Below are positions 26,885 to 38,299 of a stretch of 64,000 nucleotides of DNA, piece by piece. The stretch lies in NCBI GenBank assembly GCA_964016885.1, contig OZ024760.1, positions 4,625,312-4,689,311 on the forward strand, in the 5' to 3' direction. The notes beneath the pieces are model-generated. The model did no database searches. It was not told where the DNA came from and saw only the letters and a program-made list of their open reading frames with translations. This stretch comes from Eledone cirrhosa. Taxonomy: Eukaryota > Mollusca > Cephalopoda > Octopoda > Eledonidae. The position numbers and the translations under genes are program-made. Every line of letters begins with the position of its first letter. Within the stretch, counting starts at the first letter, position 1.

Positions 26885-27135
26885 GCATGTTTTCTTCAAA
26901 CACTCCCTCCAACAGGTCGTCAGAAGCAACCGTCTCCAACTGATCTGGCTGGATCCCCAAGCATGGATGTTATCCAACCATCTTGCTCAGGGTCTACTAC
27001 CTATTGGTTTCTCCCATAAAATGTCCAAGGGACAGTGACTAATCTCTGAGGATGAGGTCGCAAGAGCAGTCAAAGACGAAATCCAGCCCAAGATGTTGAA
27101 AGCCTTAAATAATGAAGATATTCTCTGGCTGTGTG
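26885..27135 (-). mobile_element. LINE-like fragment
   Basis: CCTCCAACAGGTCGTCAGAAGC and GGATCCCCAAGCATGGATGT match the antisense LINE C-terminal segment at 39480-39890. Confidence 0.45.
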
Positions 27136-27408
27136 TCAGGTGGCCTGGATCTCTGGAAGGGCACCTAAGCAATGGCAATTGGGAGATAATCCTAATTTTC
27201 AAAAAGGAGACAAGACATATGTGGTGTATAGAATGCCAGATTTGATTTGTTTCGTTTTCACATCTTCCCAATTTCACTCACAAAGCAGGTCAATACAAAT
27301 GACAGTGAATCAAAACGGACTTAATTATGAAGCGCACTTCTGTCATCACTGTTTAACCACAAGTAAACTATTCTTGAAAAGTACAAAACAGTGCTATGAT
27401 TGCATTAA

Positions 27409-28288
27409 CCCATTAGCATTTACATTACTCTATATTTACTATTGTATTTTCAATGCAAACACTTTATCTCATATATCAGGAACTACTACCACTGCTAGCT
27501 GCAAAAGGCTTCTCCCTCAAAATGAAAGGCAGACTGTATGATGTGTGTATCCGAACAGCAATGTTACATGGTAGTGAGACCTGGGCGCTGAAGGTGGAAG
27601 ACTTACGTAGATTAGAGAGAAACGAAGCCTGCATGCTCCGATCGATGTGTAATAGTAATATACGCGAAAGACAAAGCATAAATGAATTGAGAGAGAGACT
27701 GAGCATAAGAGGAATCAAATGCGTTGGTATGGACATGTGGTGCGTATGAAGGATGACAGCTGCAGAGCACTAGAAATCGATGGAAACTGTGGAGTGGGGA
27801 GACCCAAGATGAGGTGATAACCTTACCCAATTACACCTCTCAAAGGCGATGACACACGACCATGACGTCACGCAGTAATACAGAGTACCTGACCTCCCAT
27901 GGGTACAAGCTGAAGCATATAGACAATATGCCCCCCACAGCAAGGTGGTCGTGGAGGTGCCATGGCAAAAAAGCACCCAGCCCACACTGTAAAGTGGACG
28001 TGAAGGCACTACGAAAAAGCACCCAGCTTTATCAATCAAGCCAAATCAGTTCCTGTATGAGCAAGGCATGGTCAGCCGACCAGACACTGCCTACAACAGG
28101 ACAACCCGGCTAACCCATACTAGCGTGGAAGAACGGACGTAAAACGGTGATGATGATGATTGAATCTACGAGATTATTTTGAGTACAATACCGTAACAGT
28201 ATGAGCAGCCAGTTATGGCCAGAGTGAACAGCACGAGGTGAGAGAATTCTGGCCGGGTACAGCCGGTTTAAATGCTAAAGGGTTTTCC
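27409..28288 (+). mobile_element. piggyBac-like MITE carrying a LINE insertion
   Basis: Left part (TTAACCCATTAGCATTTAC from 27405) and right part (GAATCTACGAGATT to AAATGCTAAAGGG near 28285) are separated by a LINE 3' end at 27472-28162. Confidence 0.65.
27472..28162 (+). mobile_element. LINE 3' end
   Basis: Plus-strand frames carry [39 protein letters not shown] and WYGHVVRMKDD, then GVGRPK, with a frameshift near 27720. A SINE-like 3' domain and (GAT)n tail follow. Same family as 2593-2975 and 12149-12775. Confidence 0.8.
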
Positions 28289-28425
28289 ATGCTAGCATGG
28301 GTTAGACTAGTTATACTTTTGTGAGCAATGCCAGGTCTCGCAACAATGTCTTTCTCATACAGAACTGATTTCGTTTCCACAGCTGGATGCCCTTCCCAGC
28401 GCCAAACTCATTTGCAGTGAGTACA
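28288..28425 (-). mobile_element. SINE/LINE 3' domain fragment
   Basis: CCATGCTAGCATGGGTTAGAC and CAGCTGGATGCCCTTCC in minus orientation, about 110 bases beyond the RPL10 cleavage region. Confidence 0.65.
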
Positions 28426-28534
28426 AAAAGAAAAAAATTATGACAACAGAATGCTTGGCTAAATCATCTGAGAATTTCCCTAAATTTAAGGTTTTATACC
28501 ATAACAAACAAGGAGTAAAAAATAAGAGAAAAGA

Positions 28535-31500
28535 AAAATTGACGCAACATTTCTTTATTTCCAGTCACATTAATTCATGAAATTTATGCAGTTAAGAGAT
28601 TTGCCATGCGGGTCTTCCATAAGTGGAGAGGTCCATGGTCTGGTTTGTACTGCACACTAACACCGTCAGTAACTAAGATACCATCTTGTCTCATTTGACC
28701 AAACACCTCACGATTCCATTTGGTGAAACCCCATCTCTTGGAAACGACAATCTGGAAAAAACATAAAATACTTTCAGTGAGCGAGAATCGCCATTCAATT
28801 AAAAAATAGAAGTCCATAAAATCAATACAAAGCTCTACCAAACCACCACCAGTTAGTCAATAATATACACCAAATTAAAAAAAACAACAACCTAATTTGA
28901 TCTTAGCTACAAATTGAGGAAACTGCCACAACACTGGTTGGATGGAAACATTTCTAAGTTATTAGAGGTATGTAAGGATATGCTATAACTCATCATTTTC
29001 TATCCACAAATACAACATGAAAACTGGAATTGAGCCCTTGAAAAACTTCAACTCCCTCCACATTCAAATAGTTTGCCAATTTCTTGCCTAAAATCTGTTT
29101 ATACTCTCTTAACAAAAGCAATGTTCATGTTCTGATACTTGGTGATACTACTGGACAAAGAGTACAAGCAGTGACCGTATAAAAGATTTAATGTCGGCAC
29201 AAGATGACCAACTGGTTAATGAGTAAACAGTTGGCTTCGATGTATGCCAAAGATTCTAGTGACTATTTTATGAGTTGGACAGGTGTTGAGACAATGCTAC
29301 AGGCAGATGCCCTTCTTACGAAACATGGTAAGAGTAACTTTACTAAACCGGATACACACACTTCATATGGTGATATTAAAACAAAATTTACCATATATAC
29401 TTGAATATAAACAGATTTTATCTAGAAATAAAAGAAAATGGTAAAATAATTTGTACCTTCTGTCTACCAGGGAACTTGAATTTAGCTCTCCTCAAAGCCT
29501 CAACAATCATTGGCTCGTGCATCTCCTTGGCACGCACAGACATAATGACCTGTCCAATATTAACTCTGGCAACTGTACCCTGAGGTTTTCCAAACGCACC
29601 TCTCATTCCTGTCTGAAGCCTGAAAAAGAGAAAAGAACAATCAATACATAGCTGACAGATAAAACTACAATAGTCAAGAGAAGTCAATATATGCAACAAG
29701 GTGTTCAATAGAATACCAAACACCCTGCCTTTAATCTGGATTCTACAAACCAAACAGATAATCCTTATAGGAGACTACAAGGGGACACAGGAGTCTTGCT
29801 GCAGAAAACCTCATGTCAATACTATTGCAAAACAGTCGTTCCACTCTTAAAACAAAGTATGGGCTGACACTAGATAGGGCATAGAAAACGTGCCATAACC
29901 CTTTAGAATTTAAACCGGTCAGAATTCTCTCATCTCTTTCTGTTCAAACCAGCCGTACATCGTACACTGAAGTTAAGGTATTGTTCTCAAAATAAATAAC
30001 ATCAAAAGTTTGTAGATTCAATATATGTGAGATAAAGCCCTTACCACAGAAATATAATAGTATATATAGAGTAATGTATATGCTAAAGACTCTTGCTGCA
30101 AGCATGAAAAATACAAAGATAGTTACAATAAATGATTCAGATGAATTAGAATATTCATTATCAATGATTATTTAACCAAAGTATAGTGAGAATCTGTGAC
30201 TGTGCAGCCACCATAATTTTTTTATCACAAACTCAAAGAAAATACTCCTACATTAACAGTATGGATGGGTTCAATAGACAAATAATTCATAAAAATCAGG
30301 ATGTGATTGGCCTTACCTATCAGCTCCAGCACACGACAACATCTTATTAATTCTGATGACATGGAAAGGATGCAAACGAATTCGTAGATGGAATGCATCT
30401 TTGCCACAATGTTTTACTAGGTATTTGTTGGCACAGATACGGCCAGCTTCCAGAGCTTCTGAAGAGATCTGTTCAAACTCATCAGATACTAAGTGAATGC
30501 AGAGAGGAAACTCATCCACACGAGCCTTCTTACGACCAAGATCAAAGATACGAATCTTGGGATCTATAAGAAAAGAAAAAAAAAAGGATTAAAAAAGCAA
30601 TGTTCCTCAAGGTAACGAAAAACCAATTAGTTCCCCAAATCTTTGTTTTTATAAAACACCAAATCAAGTTTCCATAACTGATGGTCATTTTAGAATATCA
30701 ACATCCAATTTAGCTTTCTTCACTTTTGTAGTCTTTTCCTTTACAGCCAGATCTGCCCTTCATTATTTATATAAAATAAAGTACCAGTAATACACTGAAG
30801 TAATTGCTGGCCTTGTGCCAAAGGTAGAAACAATTATTTATATAAATAGAGCACTGATCTGCTCCCAGGTTACCAAACCAATATTCAATATCTCATTACA
30901 CTTGCTGACCTAGTTTATTTTATCAGCACCTACTCAATAGGTGAAATCAAACACAAAAGCAGATACAAGATTATTTATATTTAACAAAAGATTCCTATAT
31001 AATATCAATGACAATTTTAAATCAAATATAAACAAATTAAACGACACCACCAGTATTTTTACGTTAACAAACTGAATGTAACATTTATGTTCCATACACT
31101 TAGAAAAAATATTACTACTCACCAGGGACACCACGACAGAAACGTGATTTGGGATATGGCTTGTTCTTACAGTAGCGATAACTGAAACAAATGTTTAAAA
31201 AGTTTTAGTCGGCATGGTGGTGGTGGAGATGATAACATTCGTGCGAGAAAAGCAATGTTGACAAAATTCCAGTGAAATGGTAAAAATAATGCATCAAGTA
31301 CTGGCAAAGCAACCTAGGTTTAAACATTTCAAAGACCTTTAAATTCTATAAGTAAATGTCATGTGAATTCTATTATATATAAATACACAACCCTTTTGGA
31401 GGGATTTCAGTTGGCCCTACATCAAGTAAAATACGATCTCTCACAAATACCGTGCTTATATAATATCCTGATGATATTAAGCAGATGATTTAGGCTTATA

Positions 31501-32578
31501 ATAAAGAAAATGAAAATATCTCGATCTTCACTTTGTATGCTCCGCACATATATATATGGTATCAATCAGGTGAATCGGATGAGTTTATTTTCATTTTCTT
31601 GGCAGATCTCTTGTCAATGATACACCTATATTATGTTTGAGACACACTAATTGTAATAATAAGCTTGATAACCTTATATGATTATAATAAACGGCTTCCA
31701 CTATATATATATATAAATTGTTGTGAGCGTGAAGCCAACAGTATTTCATATTTCTCTCTCTCGAGAGAGAGAGTAAACTGATCGATTCCATACGTCTGAT
31801 CACGGACCATGACAACCTGTCAAACCCATGCCAACACAGAAAGCGGACATAAAATGGTGAGGTATCCAGATTAGATAAATTTGACAAAACCGAGGCACAG
31901 TGAAAGCTGTGATGAGTAAGTACTCTTTCAACAGTATCGCCATATTAACAGGGTTGAAAGCGACACGTGCAACTAATGTGGAATATATCTAATTAGATCA
32001 CCGACAAACATTACTTCATACAACTAATTGTGTCTATGTATAATATATAAATATATATATTATACATATTTAAATAAAAAATATGGCTTTTAAGATTTAA
32101 AGGTATTTATGCTAATTATAATGCCATTAATATAGCAATATAGAACTATATATATACAACGTAGATTTAATACATCCACTATATCCTAACTTGATCTATT
32201 ATATATAGACAGATTTTATCACGTATGAAGATATCTTTATATATAAAAAAATTGATTTATCTTTTAATCTTTATAAACATTTCTTTAAAATGTAGTAATA
32301 TATTATTTTTAACTTACCATCTAGCCGGTCTACGACCCATTTTCGCAGCTGAAATGAAGGGAAAGGCAACACGATTAGAGAAATAACTGCTTTAAAATAA
32401 ACAAAACAAGAGCTTTTGGGGGAAAAAAACGTTTGAAATTGTTAAAACTAATTATCGATGAATATGTTTGGAAATAAATCTCGACCGATTAAGTAAGAAA
32501 AAAGATAAGATTGGGAAAGATGAAGACGAGAGGTGAATCTTACCTTGTTTAACCTAACTAAGTACTACCGGGAAAAGG
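28535..32578 (-). CDS. RPL10: Ribosomal protein L10 (uL16), complete, six exons
   Basis: Exons, in gene order: 32578-32544 (5' UTR), 32348-32318 (start 32340), 31181-31123, 30563-30317, 29619-29457, 28751-28584. All borders are GT/AG and the frame joins to 219 residues; the human protein has 214. uL16 is a large-subunit protein near the peptidyl-transferase centre and tRNA path. Visible sequence: [20 protein letters not shown], the [10 protein letters not shown] block, [19 protein letters not shown], the GADR / [17 protein letters not shown] loop, [12 protein letters not shown] and KRWGFTKWN. The C-terminus ([17 protein letters not shown]) is a few residues longer than in vertebrates. The introns hold a MITE (29899-30090) and a SINE piece (30768-30840). 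No snoRNA was recognised in them. The gene converges on the kinase gene. Confidence 0.96.
28554..28559 (-). promoter_or_regulatory. RPL10: RPL10 polyadenylation signal
   Basis: AATAAA on the minus strand, about 25 bases after the stop codon, giving the very short 3' UTR usual for ribosomal protein genes. Confidence 0.8.
28584..28751 (-). CDS. RPL10: RPL10 last coding exon
   Basis: Phase 0 start at [13 protein letters not shown]; stop at 28584-28586. Confidence 0.95.
   Translation of the reverse strand: MVVSKRWGFTKWNREVFGQMRQDGILVTDGVSVQYKPDHGPLHLWKTRMANLLTA
29457..29619 (-). CDS. RPL10: RPL10 exon 5 ([13 protein letters not shown] loop)
   Basis: Encodes the loop nearest the ribosomal P site in the family and the FKFPGRQK helix. 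Acceptor TTTTCAG, donor GTACAA. Confidence 0.95.
29899..30090 (-). mobile_element. piggyBac-like MITE in RPL10 intron
   Basis: AACCCTTTAGAATTTAAACC left end, family core (GGTATTGTTCTCAAAATAAA) and GTAATGTATATGCTAAAG right side, minus relative to 22795-23010. Confidence 0.65.
30317..30563 (-). CDS. RPL10: RPL10 exon 4
   Basis: Encodes the core from PKIRIFDLG through [18 protein letters not shown]. Acceptor TTATAG, donor GTAAGG. Confidence 0.95.
30768..30840 (+). mobile_element. SINE fragment in RPL10 intron
   Basis: AAATAAAGTACCAGTAATAC and TTGCTGGCCTTGTGCCAAAG; distal piece only. Confidence 0.7.
31123..31181 (-). CDS. RPL10: RPL10 exon 3
   Basis: 59-base exon for [19 protein letters not shown]; acceptor TTTCAG, donor GTGAGT. 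Confidence 0.95.
31188..32310. other. RPL10 intron 2, no recognised element
   Basis: AT-rich intron. Contains the perfect CT/GA palindrome TCTCTCTCGAGAGAGA near 31765 and TA tracts, but no snoRNA, coding frame or dated repeat was identified. Confidence 0.5.
32318..32348 (-). CDS. RPL10: RPL10 exon 2 with start codon
   Basis: Short exon with eight 5' UTR bases, then ATG at 32340-32338 and MGRRPAR. Donor GTAAGT. Confidence 0.93.
32544..32578 (-). promoter_or_regulatory. RPL10: RPL10 non-coding first exon with 5'TOP start
   Basis: Minus strand reads CCTTTTCCCGG at 32578-32568, a 5' terminal oligopyrimidine start as in other ribosomal protein genes. It ends at donor AAG/GTAAGA (32544). TOP starts put translation under growth (mTOR/LARP1) control in animals; that is family knowledge. 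Confidence 0.75.
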
Positions 32579-32593
32579 CCAGATTTGCGGAAC

Positions 32594-32601
32594 TGACGTC
32601 A
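32594..32601. promoter_or_regulatory. CRE palindrome TGACGTCA next to the RPL10 start
   Basis: A perfect CREB/ATF site about 16-23 bases upstream of the TOP start. The position suggests a core promoter role. Confidence 0.55.
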
Positions 32602-32689
32602 TACATCACATGATTTATTGCAGTTACAACGGGAACATGTTGATGGCGAGACTTATGTGATCGGCTGCTGTGGGTTTTACTCAGACAGC

Positions 32690-32935
32690 GCTTACAGATA
32701 TATTTATATATATATATATAAACTTATATTTATACACGAACATATATAGATATATAAACGCATATATAGAAACATATACACACACACATATATATAAATA
32801 TATACAAACACATACATATATCTATCTAAATATACACACACATATTCTTCTCTCTCTATATATTTATATCTATATACATACACATATATGTATACATGTA
32901 CACATATATGTATCCTTATTTCTCTTGACACCAGA
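32690..32935. repeat. TA/CA microsatellite tract
   Basis: Mixed TATATA and CACACA words upstream of the RPL10 promoter; Tyr/His frames here are artefacts. Confidence 0.85.
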
Positions 32936-33460
32936 AATGACAGGTAAGTCATTTTAATTCTGGTATTATGCATCCCCCCTCTCTCTCTATGTGTGTGTGT
33001 GTGTGTTTGTTATTTATCTCACTCCTTTATTTTGTTCCTTGTCAGAGTTTTGTCAGACTTTTACTGCTTCCTTGACATGTCAAATAATAATAATAACAAC
33101 AACAACGATGACGAAGTGTGTGTGTTTTTTTTACTGGCCATAGAGGCCCAAGGCAGTGCGATGACAAAACAACAACCAAGCAACAACGAGAATAACAAAG
33201 ATCTTGACTATTGTATTAGGTTAGGTACCAGCTTTACTCATGTTGGTGGGGGAGAAAGAAAGAGGGATTTAGTTTTTTAAATTTTTTATTAGATTGACTG
33301 GCTCTCTAATACTTTGGTGGTACTTCGTTTCGTTGAGCCCTCCCGCTCCAGATCGAGGAATAAAATATCCCAAGTCTTCATCTTCTATAATTCCATTCGT
33401 GTTTAGTATGTGTATTATATTTATAAGGTCCCTAACAATAGTTAATTGATTACATGTATG
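32936..33460. other. Unassigned intergenic DNA
   Basis: GT tract at 32988-33008 and AAC/ACG triplets near 33085-33110. A plus frame at 32993-33280 includes these low-complexity runs and shows no domain. Confidence 0.4.
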
Positions 33461-33765
33461 GCGGCGAATTGGCAGAGTCGTTAAGTCGTCGGATAGAATG
33501 TTTTACGGTATTCGTCCCATCTCATTGCACGCTCAGAGTTCAAATCCTACCGTGATCAATTTTGCCTTTCATCCTTTTGAGGTCGATCAAAAAGTACCAG
33601 TCTAGTGCTGGGGTCGATTCTTCCTCTACAGAAAAAAATCGGCTGTGTTCAGACCTGGACAGGTTGGGCTCCGCCAGGTTTAAAAGTACCCTAGACAAGC
33701 CGTATGACGGTGCCTCTATGACCCCACAAGCAGTTATGGGATCTTTATCCTATCCTATCCTATGT
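33461..33765 (+). mobile_element. tRNA-derived SINE, full length
   Basis: GGCGGCGAATTGGCAGAGTC (A box), GAGTTCAAATCCTACCG (B box), GGTCGATCAAAAAGTACCAG, GTTCAGACCTGGACAGG, CCTCTATGACCCCACAAG and a (CCTAT)n tail. Confidence 0.88.
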
Positions 33766-34951
33766 ATGTACTTCTATTTAATTTCATATATTTGTTATAT
33801 GATTATAAATATTTTTAGGATTTTCAGAACAATATCGATCAATAGTGTATTTGACAGAGCCTTTATTTTATCGAACCCTGGGTAGATGAATAGATGCTCG
33901 ATACTCAGAAGAGGATCACTTCTACCTTGGTATGAGTCTAATTACCCTTACTGGGTACCAATTTATCATACTTTATATATATATCGTATGTTTTATATGA
34001 ATATAAATCGATCACCATACTATTTGACCGATACTTTTATTTTATCGATCCCTGGGAAAAGCAAAATTGAGCTCAAAATGTAAACGGCCTGTAAATGAAT
34101 AAAGCAGGACAATTTAAATTTTCTTTCATCTCCTCCAACAATGGTGGGAATGATAGAAACAATAGGTGTTCTTGTTGGGGTTCGAATATTTAGTTAACTT
34201 CGCTATTCATTCACCCACACCGTGCCAGCAGTGAGTGAAGTATCGATGTTGCTTGGATCCGTTAGAATCGATTGTATCGCTCATTTCCCCATACATCGAT
34301 TGCTAAATATCACTCAAAAGAGAATTAGTGGATAATAATAGTATGAACATAATTCCATACACGTTTCGAGGGAAAGAACTATATTGGATTATATCGACCC
34401 AGTATTTCACTGGTATGACAAACCAACAAAGGATTCTATACATGGTTACTCGATTTGTTAGAAATAGCAGCAAAATATCCCGTAAATCATCATACTCGTC
34501 TAGAAAAAAGAGGAGAGAGGGAAGGACACGTTGGATAATGTAGTCTTAGACTGCAATCCGTCTAAATAAAAGACAAAACGGATGGCCATGGCAGGAACGT
34601 CATTGGTTATGTCTTTCCCGTCTGATGCTGAACTGGAATCGAAAAGCAAAGTCGACCTCGGTGGGATTCGTAATCAGAACATAAATGGGACAAAAACAAA
34701 TACCGTTAGGTATTAAAGTTCTGTGTTCCACCTAAATTAATAATGATAATAATCATTTCTTTATTGACCACAAAGGGTTTACACCAAGAAAAACCTTATG
34801 ACAGTACAGGACGAAAACATAGTGTGTGTATGTGTTGGTGTTGGTGTGTGAGTTTTGCATGTAAATAAATTTTAACAATATTTTAAAAAAAAGGATTACA
34901 ATAAAATTAAAACAAAGAAGGTTCCTCAATAGGGAGGAGATGATAATAATA
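33766..34951. other. Intergenic DNA with decayed SINE pieces
   Basis: TTATTTTATCGA and GTATTTCACTGGTA words near 33865, 34040 and 34395 are probably old SINE remnants. No gene seen. Confidence 0.4.
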
Positions 34952-35062
34952 ATAATAATTGTTTCAACTTTTGGCACAAGGCCAGCAATTACCCAGTGCA
35001 TTACTGGTACTTTATTTCATCGACCCCGTAAGGATGAAAGGCAAAGTTAATCTCGGCGGGGT
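34952..35062 (-). mobile_element. SINE fragment
   Basis: GGCACAAGGCCAGCAATTAC, TTTATTTCATCGACCCCGTA and AATCTCGGCGGG. Confidence 0.72.
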
Positions 35063-35224
35063 AACAATAATGGTTTCTTTTTAACTACAAGGATTTACAT
35101 AAAGACCCAGGACGATATAGTATGGGTTTACATGAAAAATGTGTAAAAAAAAAAAAGGAAAATAAAGAAAACAAAGGAAGTGGCGATCATATGCTTTTAT
35201 TAAGATTCCGACCGTGACAGTCAC

Positions 35225-35402
35225 ATGAAGATGATGGTGATGACGGTGATGATAATGGTAATGATGATGGTGATAATGGTGATGATAACGGTGATGATGA
35301 TGGTGATAATAGTGATGATAATGGTGATGATGATGATGATGGTGATAATAGTGATGATAATGGTGATGATGATGGTGATGTTGACGATGGTGATGATAAT
35401 GA
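35225..35402. repeat. (GATGGT)n-type microsatellite
   Basis: Imperfect GATGATGGTGATAATGGT repeats; followed by (GT)n at 35432-35450. Confidence 0.92.
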
Positions 35403-35637
35403 TTTTCTTTGACTCTGCACCGTATTTCCGTGTGTGTGTGTGTGTGTGTGTGGAATTGAATAGATAGGTGCTGTGCTCCTTAAAGTTTTACTGGTATTCC
35501 ATCTGATCGGAAATTAGTTGGATTCGATCAAATTCACAAGACAGTAAAAGTACCAAAGTCTAGTTGGGTCGATTGAAAACAGTTTGATACCATTCTCATG
35601 CAATGGCTTCTTCACATTCTTGGGATGATTTAAAAAA

Positions 35638-35639
<2 letters not shown>

Positions 35640-35682
<43 letters not shown>

Positions 35683-35698
35683 TATATATATATATATA
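35640..35698. repeat. (CT)n-(CA)n-(TA)n compound microsatellite
   Basis: CT dinucleotides for about 30 bases, then CACACA, then TATATA. Confidence 0.93.
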
Positions 35699-35782
35699 CA
35701 AACAAAGAGGGTGTGGTAAGATACCAGGTGGGCCATAACGCACCAGAGTACTCGATACTTGAGGTAGTAGAGTGGTTAATAT

Positions 35783-35894
35783 GAAAAGATTCAGGACCCC
35801 GACGGCTGAGCTCCGGCCGTTTCGACAGCTAGATCTAATCGGATCTAGCTGTCGAAACGACCGGAGCTCAGCCGTCGGGACCCTGAATCTTTTC
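35783..35894. repeat. Foldback with 53-bp arms
   Basis: Arms 35783-35835 and 35842-35894 are complementary at 50 of 53 positions around the 6-base loop TAATCG. The arms are GC-rich (CCGACGGCTGAGCTCCGG) against AT-rich flanks. A (TA)n tract follows the right arm. Confidence 0.92.
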
Positions 35895-35929
35895 GTGTGT
35901 GTATATATATATATTGTACAGTTAATAAT

Positions 35930-36140
35930 TTTTTCTAACATTGGCACAAAACCACTAATTTGGAACGAGGGGGGGGGGGGGTTAACTCGACCCCAGTACT
36001 TTACTGGTATTTTATGTTAACTTTACTGGTATTTTATGTTATCGACCCCGGAAGGATTATAGACAAAGTTGCCCTTGGTGGGGAGGGGTTCGAACTCAGA
36101 ACAGACACTACTAAGTATTAAGACTCTGCCAATTATCCGC
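35930..36140 (-). mobile_element. SINE copy with an internal duplication
   Basis: ATTGGCACAAAACCACTAAT, a G10 run, then TACTTTACTGGTATTTTATGTT twice in tandem (about 35996-36043) and GTTCGAACTCAGAAC. Confidence 0.7.
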
Positions 36141-36149
36141 ACTAATAAT

Positions 36150-36568
36150 GGTGATAGTAGTAGTTGTGGTAGTGGTGGTGGTACTATTAGTAGTGGTGGT
36201 GGTGGTGGTCGTAGTGAAAGTAGTAGTAGTAGTAGTGGTGGTGGTCGTAGTGAAAGTAGTAGTAGTGGTGGTGGTGGTGGTGGTCGTAGTGAAAGTAGTA
36301 GTAGTGGTGGTGGTCGTAGTGAAAGTAGTAGTAGTAGTGGTGGTGGTCGTAGTGAAAGTAGTAGTAGTGGTGGTGGTGGTGGTGGTCGTAGTGAAAGTAG
36401 TAGTAGTGGTGGTGGTGGTGGTCGTAGTGAAAGTAGTAGTAGTGGTGGTGGTGGTGGTCGTAGTGAAAGTAGTAGTAGTGGTGGTGGTGGTGGTCGTAGT
36501 GAAAGTAGTAGTAGTAGTAGTGGTGGTGGTCGTAGTGAAAGTAGTAGTAGTAGTAGTGGTGGTGGTTT
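36150..36568. repeat. GGT/AGT minisatellite
   Basis: (GGTGGT)n blocks alternate with CGTAGTGAAAGTAGTAGTAG. It is readable as (RSESSSSGGGGG)n on one strand and poly-Thr on the other; no start context or splice signals support a protein. Confidence 0.92.
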
Positions 36569-36832
36569 CTACGTTTGGCACAAGACTAGCAATTTGAAGG
36601 AATGTGAAAGTCATTTATATCGACCCTGGTACTTTATTTTATTGACCCCCCCCCCCCGACCCACCGGAAGGATGAAAGGCAAAGTCAACCTCGACGGGGT
36701 TTCAACTCAGGATAGAAAGGGCAGTAAAAATAATAATAATTGTTTCTACTTTTGGCACAAGGCCAGCAATTACTCAGTACATTACTGGTACTTTATTTTA
36801 TCGACCCCGTAAGGATGAAAGGCAAAGTTATC
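36565..36832 (-). mobile_element. Two adjacent SINE copies
   Basis: Pieces at about 36565-36727 and 36733-36832, both with TTGGCACAAG, TACTTTATTTTAT and GACCCC words. The first has a C8 run. Confidence 0.72.
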
Positions 36833-36966
36833 ATGATGATTTCTTAAATAAACACAAGGTTTATAGTGGAAGTGTGTGTCTGTATACATATGTGTATGCG
36901 TATATATGTATGTGCACGTGTATACATGCATGTATATGTGTGTTTACATATATATATAGAAATGTG

Positions 36967-36969
<3 letters not shown>

Positions 36970-37007
<38 letters not shown>

Positions 37008-37110
37008 CGTGTATATATATATATGAGCGTGTATATATATATATATATATATATATATGAGCGTGTATATATATATATGAGCGTGTATATATATATATAT
37101 ATATATATGT
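36970..37110. repeat. (TA)n blocks spaced by GAGCGTG
   Basis: ATATAT tracts separated four times by GAGCGTG. Confidence 0.92.
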
Positions 37111-37449
37111 ATAGCAGCCAAATCTCCCTCGAATTTATTACATCCTATTGTCTCAAAAATAAAGGAACGGCACATTGTACTATGGAAACCCTGATGCTCT
37201 AAAATCTCAAAACAAAACAAAACGGAAACATGACTGGAATGTTTGTTTCATGGCTGACTTAGGTTTACGTAAACAACAACAATAACATCCGATAATTTAT
37301 CATGACGATTAAAGTTGTAAGTGCTGACACACCCACTCCCGCGATCATGGTCGCATCGTTGTTTACCCCTGCTTGTCCAGTTTTGAATCGTAATTGTGTA
37401 CAGTAAGTCTTATATTCATTTTGTGTGTCCGTTATATTTTGTTTTACTT

Positions 37450-37975
37450 AAACCTTGACGCTCTGTCTTCGTTGAATATAGACTTGATCCTCTGTCTTCG
37501 CTGAATATAGACTTGATCCTCTGTCTTCGCTGAATATAGACTTGATCCTCCGTCTTCTTTGAATATACTTGATCCTTTATCTTCGTTGAATATAGACTTG
37601 ATTCCCCGCCTTCGTCGAATGTAGACTTGTTCCCCCGCCTTCGTCGAATGTAGACTTGTTCCCCCGCCTTCGTCGAATGTATACTTGTTCTCCCGACTTC
37701 GTTCAATAAAGACTTGATCCTCCATCTTCGTTTAATATAGACTTGATTCTTTGTCTTCGCGTTCAATATAGACTTGATCCCCCGTCTTCGTTCAATATAG
37801 ACTTGATCTCTCGTCTTCGTTCAACATAAACGTGATCCCTATTTTATTCAACACAACACAGACTTGATCTTCCGCCTTCGTTCATCATAGACTTTGTCTC
37901 CAACATTTGTCGGACACACACTTGGTCGCTTGTCTTCGTTCAATATGTATTTAATCATCTACCGTCGTTGGTCAT
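37450..37975. repeat. 29-bp minisatellite, about 17 copies
   Basis: Unit like GACTTGATCCTCTGTCTTCG plus TTGAATATA every 29 bp, decaying rightward. The minus strand is open in more than one frame, so repeated peptides appear; no gene is called. Confidence 0.9.
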
Positions 37976-38113
37976 AGATTTGAGCGAGTTTAGAACATTT
38001 TTTTCTAAACTAAGGGTAATACTGTTTTTATCAAGGACTAGGGTGACACAGCAACATCTATCTATAGCTATCTACCTATAGGATATCTACCGTTGTAGAA
38101 TAATAGCTATAAC

Positions 38114-38282
38114 CAGGGCCTATGAGAGGGGGGGGGGGTCCAGACGGTATTTTGTTCCGGGGCCCAAGAGCTAAGAAGGTCACACAACAACCATGCAACA
38201 TCCATTTTGAGAAAAATGTTTGCCTGCTTCGGACCCCAAAGGGGTCTTGTACCGCATTGCAAAATTTCTCTTGGAGGCCCTG
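38114..38282. mobile_element. hAT-type MITE, near-perfect 8-bp TSD
   Basis: Ends CAGGGCCTATGAGAG and CTCTTGGAGGCCCTG. Flanks GCTATAAC (38106-38113) and GCAATAAC (38283-38290) differ at one base. Contains a G10 run. Confidence 0.75.
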
Positions 38283-38299
38283 GCAATAACAGCAATATA

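Noticed and set aside
31755..31775. CT/GA palindrome near 31765 as a GAGA-factor element
   Set aside because: Short simple-sequence palindrome; no functional evidence.
28750..32310. snoRNAs in RPL10 introns, as in vertebrates
   Set aside because: Looked for C/D boxes at sensible spacing; an ATGATGA-like box near 28990 had no D box close enough. Not supported.
36069..36812. Gly/Ser-rich 247-residue frame (RSESSSSGGGG repeats) and poly-Thr complement
   Set aside because: Low-complexity GGT/AGT minisatellite merging into SINE sequence; no gene signals.
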